A stretch of DNA of 64,000 nt from Adiantum capillus-veneris (lineage: Eukaryota; Streptophyta; Polypodiopsida; Polypodiales; Pteridaceae), in contig CM043963.1 of assembly GCA_014529385.2 (NCBI GenBank), forward strand, positions 76,270,412 to 76,334,411, read 5' to 3'. Made by a program: the position numbers and the translations under genes. Each line of letters opens with the position of its first letter. Positions within the stretch are counted from its first letter, which is position 1. Under the pieces are notes generated by a model, which saw only the letters and a list, made by a program, of their open reading frames with translations, was not told the origin of the DNA and did no database searches. Below, one piece after another: positions 58,101-64,000 of the stretch.

Positions 58101-58582
58101 TCAGGACATGGAAGGCCCAGGAAATATTACAAAGGAGCCAACCCACTTGGCTGAATTATCCTAAGCTATCGGGCTTGAAGGCAGGTGAGAGAATAAGTGT
58201 CCAATACATGGTGAAAACCCTAACGGGCGCCATCAAATTGTTCACTGGCTCACCTGACCTTACGTGCATCATGATGAAGAAAATCTGCAAAACCCTTTTA
58301 GCAGTATTTGAGACATTCAAGCCAGGCCACGTGATAGACAGTATCTTCTTCTTCCAAGATACTTACAGATGTGCATATGATCTGTCTGGTCAGCCTTCCA
58401 AGGAGGTGATACATGCCTTGTATCAAAGGATAATGTTTCTACCATCATATCACCTCCAGGCCTTTGAAGAAGCGTTCTACACCGGATTCTTCACAATAAA
58501 CACTGAGATTTTCGGCCCAACAATGATGAATCTACATGCAAGATATGAATCATTGATCAAGATGCACGAAACCATACTATGA
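55175..58582 (+). pseudogene. ORF-X of element D (late ORF in envelope position), broken
   Basis: The first 301 codons are open (55175-56080) and give the N-terminal domain intact: MTIKDYLEEVEPFVI, ELPMLLRELNEF, RVWEFVKTIKEDGVVRVTD, VVADALDLSNKGDSV, RWPDPPSQNDWLRLKE. A TAA at 56078 (expected Gln), a one-base deletion near 56187, TGAs near 56376 and 56557, and a frameshift in an A run near 57575 break the rest. The middle is Pro-rich, then a long coiled coil (56671-57600). The C-terminal domain (57674-58582) is open: FKSMTIQKIDASNLRREW to the end, with QDTYRCAYDLSGQPSKEV. No membrane segment or signal peptide. The N-domain has the feel of plant-transposon ORF domains from Athila-like elements (inference). 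Confidence 0.82.
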
Positions 58583-58620
58583 AGAAGTAGATCAGCGGCC
58601 ATGTCGGGGACAACATGAGC

Positions 58621-58634
58621 AAGGAGGGGGGGAG
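58621..58634 (+). other. Polypurine tract of element D
   Basis: AAGGAGGGGGGGAG directly before the 3' LTR, as in A. Confidence 0.88.
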
Positions 58635-59541
58635 TTTTAGAAGCTGGACACACCCCACGGAAACTAACTACTCGGAAGATTATCATTTTTCGTAATTATT
58701 CATTTATTGAGGAAACCTGATTTTTCACCTTGTAAATATTGGGGATTATAGAAGTTTCCAGATTGTATCCCAGTTTTGATAGTTATATTGAGTAGATGGT
58801 TGATTTAGGAACTTTAGGGTTTTAGAGTTGTAAGGTATATATACCACTTTTTGACCTTAATGAGAGACCTTTTGTCATTTTTAAAAACAAGTTTTGAAGT
58901 CTGTGAGTGAGCGTACTGTGTACGAGAGAGAGTGTGAGCTTCATCTTGATGCTACGTGTGCACCGGTGGTCGGAATCGAGTGCGCAAAGTGCAACATGTT
59001 GCCCCCGACGAGAGCTATGTGCCGATACCTACATTGTGCGCGTACGGTCCAGTTTTGCAAGCTCCTTCTACGAGCTTCATCTGGTGATTGGGTGAGCATA
59101 CGTTGTCCGATTTTGCATTGTAGCATATCCACGCGTTCACATTGAGTAGAGCTACACATTAGGCACTTTAGATTTCGGAAACAAAGACCTGCAAATTTCG
59201 GCCAGACATCCTACGTGATTTTGCACCGGGTGTTTTGGGTTGGGGCGCGACCTATTGGTATTAGTAGGGTCTCCTTCAAGTTCTATGGTGTTTCGAGATT
59301 GTTTGATGGGTGTTCGGCTCTAGACAGCTTGTAGGAAGTTTCCTCTTATGCACTCTTGAAGACTGTGACTTAGACAATTGGTAGAGACCTCTGTAGGAAG
59401 TAGTCAGGAGTCGGTCGAGTGTAGGTTGACACCTTATGCTTGCTTCCACACGCCTGCGGGTCGAGCTTCGTCCTTAGCTGACATTATATGTTAGGTGAGT
59501 TCTCGCTGTGCTAACGTCCGTCGCGGCGTATCCGTCCAGCA
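58635..59541 (+). repeat. 3' LTR of element D
   Basis: 907 bp, the partner of 33939-34867. The first dinucleotide is TT instead of TG, and about 24 bp are missing near 59245 relative to the 5' LTR. It ends in CCAGCA. Confidence 0.92.
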
Positions 59542-59555
59542 TTGGCGCCGTTGCA
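59542..59555 (+). other. tRNA-primer-derived tail at the right end of element D
   Basis: TTGGCGCCGTTGCA follows the canonical LTR end and precedes the target duplication. TGGCGCCGTTGC equals the complement of the tRNA-Asp 3' end without error, while the element's own primer site has three changes within its 18 bases. It ends in CA. See the finding on this junction. Confidence 0.7.
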
Positions 59556-59560
59556 TTTGT
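59556..59560. repeat. Right target-site duplication of element D
   Basis: TTTGT, identical to 33933-33937. Confidence 0.75.
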
Positions 59561-61260
59561 TGTTGGAATGAATGTAATGTCTTCTGGATCGTGAAAACAT
59601 TTCCCATCATTATTGCCATAGAAAAATTGCTTAAAATTTGACCGACCATGACATGCACACTACGTCTACTTACAGCTACTAGAAATTTCCTCCAACGTGG
59701 ATAGCGAACATGCCACCAACTCATCCAAGAATCCATTTGGGAAATATTTTTAGATCCGAAACCTTGCTAGAATCCCACCAAGCATGGATCCGTCTATACA
59801 TGGTTGTAGCTTCTTCCTCACTCCGAGCGCAATGCCACATTTTACAAAGCCTTTTGCGTTCGTCTTGAAAGTTATTTTTTACAAACTGGTTAGTGTGAAT
59901 ATTTAGGATTTGTTCCCAATGAAACAAACATGAGCGTTCTCTACCATCCATCACAGTTTGCGGTCCTCCATTCAAAACTGTTCGCACTACTCTCCAATTT
60001 GCAACGGCTTCATCAACCATGAACCCTCGAAAATCTATTGGCAAATGTCCATTATCCAACATCACTGCATTCATCATCTCCGAGAACATGACCTGAGATT
60101 TTGTATCCTCCTCTTTCATTTCACATATTGCTATAGTTTGCATCTCTTCGATCTTGCAATACAATATAAGACAAACTCATTTTCAGAAGCAATGACTCGA
60201 CTGATTGTATTCACACAAACGTACGTTGGATCATACACATGTGCTGCCATGGTTGTCCAACCAGACACCCTTCTAACATGATCAAAGCAAACCCAACTCC
60301 TATGTAGATCACCGGATCCATCCCGACGCATTCTATTAACTAGCTCAATTCCAGAACCAGGTCCAGTTGTTGACATTTTGAAAACATGACATCTTCTATC
60401 TTGGTCAGTACTTTGACTAGGAAATAAAATGCCGTGGAAAAAAGGATATCCGCAAGTGCTTTTTAATCTTAGTAGTTGTGTTTCAACACCAACACCAATT
60501 ATGTGACCACTGGCCTCCTTCATCATTTTTTTGAATCTACATTAAACAAAATGTGTAAGTGCCTATAAATGAGTAGGAAATATGTTTCTAGTTAAACTAG
60601 TTACAGGAAAAACCTGTGCATATGCACCAAGGGTCTCATCTCTTCCAAAATTGACAAGAGCTCATTGCTATTTAATTCACCACCATCCTCTCGTATGATA
60701 GCTCCCATCACCATTTGTTTAGCAAGATTCAATTGCATCTGTCTTGGTCCTATTGAGGGTACATTAGAAATGACAGGGGACACAAGATAATGTGTCTTTA
60801 TGATAGCATACCTTAGCACTCTTTTGGCCACTGGATGATTGTGTGTACCTTGATGAATGAACAAACGAGTCTTGTTGCTATCTGTTAACACATAATATAC
60901 ATAGCATGGGAAATCCTGCAACATTATCGGTGCTTCATCGCAATGGAAGCAAGCGAGAGAACCATTTGCATTGTTTTTCATACCAATTGATGGGATGACA
61001 TGCAAAAGTTTTCCAATCCATGCTGTCCCATTTGGTACACCACTATGGGCTCTAATGGGACACATGGGGTTATTGCACATCAGATGTCCGCCACATTTAC
61101 TTCTCCTCACCGCAGCAGAAAACTTCATTCTAGTTTGCACCAGATTCACCCAACAATGACCATCATATTTTTGTTCCATCCCCACCATAGTTGAGCCACC
61201 ATCAGGAACATGGGGGGAATTCGTATACGCAATTTCCATTGTAGTGTTGTGGAATTTCAT
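59561..61260 (-). pseudogene. MULE-like transposase gene, N-terminal and catalytic part
   Basis: Read on the minus strand. 61260-60614 is a Cys/His-rich zinc region ending RLFIHQGTHNHPV, of the WRKY/FLYWCH-like type found in Mutator transposases. A 77-base intron (60537-60613) joins HMHR to FKKMMKEASGH. The catalytic part shows GFMVDEAVANW and the C-X2-H motif in RERSCLFHWEQ. A short duplication or indel near 60160 (LYC twice) and a frameshift near 59725 (before SWWHVRYPRWRKF) break it. The frame ending IPTT at the edge of element D continues as KHGSW at 33932. It would have cut and moved DNA; now dead. Confidence 0.78.
60537..60613 (-). other. Predicted intron of the MULE-like gene
   Basis: GT at 60613-60612 and AG at 60538-60537 on the minus strand. 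Removing 77 bases joins two frames exactly (AG plus A makes Arg). There is a T-rich stretch before the AG. Confidence 0.7.
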
Positions 61261-61860
61261 CTACTTGTTCAATAATTTCACAACTTAAAATAATTCTGCT
61301 CAATCTGTGATACTTGTTCTTATAAAGAATAATGCACTGCAAAGTGCTTTTTGCACTAGCAAAATCACGTGCAATACTCTCAAAATTATCCATTTTCTGA
61401 TCCATTCCATGGTTGCCAAGGCAACCAAGGAAGCCAAATTCCTTTACTATTTCTTCATTGCAACTGTCACTCAAAACCTCATATTCAAAGGATGGACGAA
61501 TTGGTTTTTCATCAAGTGAATCTGAAGAACTTGATGATATATCGATAATAGGCTCTTTGTTCTTGTTCTGAAAAATGTCATGTGTCATCTTACTTGAGGA
61601 TCCTTTGTTTTGAATGATCAAGAACTTCTTTGCAAAAGTCAATCCAACACAAAGTGGAAATCCCCCCCTATCATGACACCATCCGTGACACGAGTTTGAA
61701 TCTCACCCTCAAGAGCAAGCGCAAGAGCAAAAATCTCAGAGTTGCTTGACCCTCCATGATCTTTTGGGTTGAGCATAGCATACCTCTGCGAACAATCAAT
61801 AGCAATAGGTTGTGAATCAGTAGAGCCCAAAAATAAACTCACCATATGAGAAGAATTCAT
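61202..61860 (-). pseudogene. Upstream exons or ORFs of the MULE-like gene
   Basis: Two minus-strand ORFs in tandem: 61639-61860 (73 residues, MNSSHMVSLFLG...) and 61202-61642 (146 residues, acidic Ser-rich then DNFESIARDFASAKS). The second overlaps the start of the zinc region in another frame, so a frameshift or an unrecognised intron lies near 61250. They are probably the N-terminus of the MULE-like protein, but I recognise no motif. Confidence 0.45.
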
Positions 61861-62750
61861 AATACTAGACTTGCTGATAAACTAGTTATTTTTAGGATAG
61901 ATTAATGCTCTATCTATAGACAAATAGGTTGCATGTTAATAGACAACATGAGGCTTTTTTACCCCTTTCTATCAACCACCTTATTATGGTGTGAAGACAA
62001 CCTATGTGCTATGTGTTTTATATACCTATGTGAAGACAACCTATGTATTTGGGCTTATGTGCCTATTTAGAGCACCATATGGTGACTGTATTTGCATCTA
62101 TGTGAGCTTACTAATAATGCATCTTGAATTTTGGTAAATCTATAAGAATTTGCAGACTGTTGTTTGAGTGGTGAAACTTTAAGCATTTGAATCCCTAAGC
62201 ACACTAGGGCAATGGGCTGGCCAAATTGTTTCATTTGAATCTCTAAACATAATAGGGCACAAGATGTCCTGGAGTATTCTTTTACCAACCCAGAGTGTTT
62301 AGGAGCGTCTCATCATTGTTCTAGAAAAATCACTATCATAAACATACAAGAATCCATATAACTTACACATTTTAAATATTTGTTTGTATTGCATTAAATA
62401 TACATGGTGGCTTTTATCATTCTCCACCTCCCTTCCATACACATTTAAGGCACACCAGGACACTTTGCGCCCCAGATAATTGCAAAGAAATGTATTTTTC
62501 TAAATTTTATTTGAGGATTTTATCATACTTCAGCTCTTTTCTACCCCTTGTACCAGTTTTTATCCCGCTCTAGCTCCTTTCTACCCCATACACTATAGTA
62601 TTGCAGCGCATCCCACCCGTGGCATCTTTGCCCTTTAAAAGTACATAAACTAACTATTGCTAATTGTAGAGGAGCTTCCTTTTCATCCACGACGCTAAGC
62701 AACTCATATCAAGTAAGCTACTTGAAGTGCGTTAGCATCTTGTTGAAGGT
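61861..62750. other. No gene seen
   Basis: AT-rich intergenic DNA. Phrases such as GTGAAGACAACCTATGT (61990 and 62031) and CGCTCTAGCTCCTTTCTACCCC-like text (about 62530 and 62565) occur twice at short range. Confidence 0.4.
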
Positions 62751-62972
62751 TTCTAAGGGCGATATGCATCCCAGAGTATTGGCAGATTTTTATTAAATTA
62801 ACTTGGTGCCATGAAACTTGAATTGCGTTATCACCTTCGTGAAGGTTTTTCAAAATGCAATGCATCCTAGAATATTGGTGGATTCTGTTGACATATTTTA
62901 TTAAATGCAATTGGTTTTCACCTTGATTAGGTTTTGATTTTATAAAATTCAATTGTTTGTCAGCTTGTTAAA

Positions 62973-63176
62973 GTTTTTCCAGAGCGCTCTGTGCCCCAGA
63001 CTTAAGGTAGAAATGTTACTAAATTTAATCGTTATTGCGAAAGGTCTTCCACAGCACAATGCACCCAGGCTTAAGTTTTTCCAGAGCGCTCTGTGCCCCA
63101 GACTTAAGTTAGAAATGTTACTAAATTTAATGGTTATTGCGAAAGGTCTTCCACAGCACAATGCACCCAGGCTTAA
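62973..63176 (+). repeat. 102-bp tandem repeat, two copies
   Basis: 62973-63074 and 63075-63176 differ at only a few positions. Each contains two members of the GCGC motif family. Confidence 0.92.
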
Positions 63177-63639
63177 GTTGGAAATCTTACTAAAGTTAAC
63201 GAAAATGGTTATTGTGTATGGTCTTCTAGAGCGCAATGCGCCCTAGCTAGATTAATTTGGAACCTCCCTTGGTGAACATTATTATCTCCTTTGCTGAACG
63301 TTTTTCAAAGCGCTATGCACCACAGAGAATTTCCAGAGCGCAATGCGCCCCACACTTAATGTGAAAATCTTACTAAAGTTCACTAAAATGGTTGCGTATG
63401 GTTTCCAGAGCGCAATGCACCCCAGCTGGATTACTTTGGCGCCTCCTTTGCTGAACGTTTTTCAAAGCACTGTGTCGAGAGAATTGCTGGATTCAATCGT
63501 AATTGCTCTCTTAATCCAGCTCCATGCTTCAAGCTTCATTTTGTTATCAACAAATTAAAGGATCCCCAGGGTGCTATGCACCCCAGACCAAAGTTGGCCA
63601 ATCCGACACTTGTAGAGGAGATAAGCAGGGCCTAATCTC

Positions 63640-63647
63640 TATAAATA
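63640..63647 (+). promoter_or_regulatory. TATA-like box
   Basis: TATAAATA in a GC-richer setting, followed by CT-rich sequence near 63735. It could start a plus-strand transcript around 63670-63680 that leaves the window. No ORF supports it inside the window. Confidence 0.4.
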
Positions 63648-64000
63648 GTAAGCCGCCTCATTGTAAAGTCCAGGAAGATCAACGAGCATAAACAGCGATT
63701 GCAGATTTCATTAGCTTGAATATCAAACCGAGTCCATTTCTTTTCTCTCTCTATTGTTTTCTATGCTTGAAGATGTCCTTTCAAGTTAAATATGCACAAT
63801 AACATTGGCTCTATGAATAGTGGTTTCATTACCTAAAATTCATGAATCTTAATCCCTGCAATCTCAATGTAGGCTGAAATCTCATTAAGTTATATTCTAA
63901 ACAATCTTTTAGATTAAGCTAGAATCTTGGGGCGCTATGTTCCTCAGATTCAAGTAAAAATTAAGGTTCCTTTTCAGAGAGACCTACAATACATTAGGAA

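Larger units (their letters stand above)
33938..59555 (+). mobile_element. Element D: giant Ty3/gypsy retrotransposon with both LTRs
   Basis: It is 25.6 kb as found, about 20.4 kb without the nested copia element. The order is LTR, tRNA-Asp primer site, leader with palindromes, pre-gag ORF, purine/G tracts, gag, protease, RT-RNase H, integrase, second protease-like ORF, purine tract, second leader with palindromes, ORF-X, purine tract, LTR. The RT and integrase motifs and the primer fit the Tat/Athila side of plant Ty3 elements (inference). It interrupts a MULE-like gene with a perfect 5-bp duplication. Most ORFs are damaged; integrase is intact. Confidence 0.9.
62756..63948 (+). repeat. Array of GCGC-type short inverted repeats
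   Basis: A motif close to CCAGAGCGCAATGCGCCCCAG recurs at about 62756, 62851, 62981, 63051, 63083, 63151, 63227, 63307, 63335, 63406, 63567 and 63927. Its centre GCGCA-A-TGCGC is an inverted repeat around one base. Spacing is 30-160 bp over most of the stretch, with one wider gap before the last copy. Confidence 0.8.

Noticed and set aside
55175-58582. ORF-X as an envelope gene of an endogenous virus
   Set aside because: There is no signal peptide, no membrane segment and no Cys-rich surface domain. The central part is a charged coiled coil.
59491-59560. MULE reading frame continuing into the D LTR
   Set aside because: The codons beyond 59560 are LTR sequence. The true continuation is at 33932 after removal of D.

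Overview
The window looks like a piece of a large, repeat-rich land-plant nuclear genome. The evidence is plant-type LTR retrotransposons: Ty3/gypsy elements with tRNA-Asp primer sites and a Ty1/copia element with an initiator-Met primer site. There is also a Mutator-like (MULE) gene with a GT-AG intron, and the DNA is AT-rich with heavy decay. I cannot name the species. The element types make me lean towards a non-flowering lineage, with low confidence. I see no confident host housekeeping gene, tRNA, rRNA or CRISPR array.

Layout. (A) 1-10252, plus strand: the 3' part of a giant Ty3 element, running from the RNase H end through integrase, a second protease-like ORF, a palindrome array, a late ORF (called ORF-X here) and a 3' LTR. 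(B) 10253-15104 and 25559-about 29330, plus strand: an older, decayed Ty3 element. (C) 15105-25558, minus strand: a 10.4 kb element with both LTRs that splits B. It keeps gag-protease and a second ORF but has no reverse transcriptase, RNase H or integrase. 29331-32334 holds little coding sequence, apart from a duplicated SWIM zinc-finger segment, and includes a poly-G/GA microsatellite. 32335-33938 and 59556-61860, minus strand: the C-terminal and N-terminal parts of one MULE-like gene. (D) 33938-59555, plus strand: a giant Ty3 element, about 25.6 kb as it stands and about 20.4 kb without its guest, inserted in that gene. (E) 43268-48497, plus strand: a complete but dead Ty1/copia element inserted in D just downstream of the reverse-transcriptase YMDD codons. 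61861-64000 has no clear gene but carries an array of short GCGC-type inverted repeats and a TATA-like site.

Elements A, B and D share one body plan: gag, retropepsin, RT-RNase H, integrase, a second retropepsin-like domain with Trp-rich repeats, an internal purine tract, a long leader, and ORF-X; A and D also show the terminal purine tract and LTR after ORF-X, which B has lost. Three features stand out. The integrase of D (and, broken, of A and B) carries two H2C2 zinc modules of identical spacing about 126 residues apart. A second aspartic-protease-like domain lies after integrase. Untranslated leaders upstream of ORFs carry short palindromes, usually spaced about 270-290 bp. The palindrome sequence differs completely between families (A/D, B, C), although its position and period are kept. 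In D such an array occurs twice, before a pre-gag ORF and before ORF-X.

Nearly every ORF is broken by stops and frameshifts. Direct comparison of A with D shows that many stops are C-to-T or G-to-A changes, as expected from decay of methylated DNA. The longest intact pol segment is the 516-codon integrase of D.
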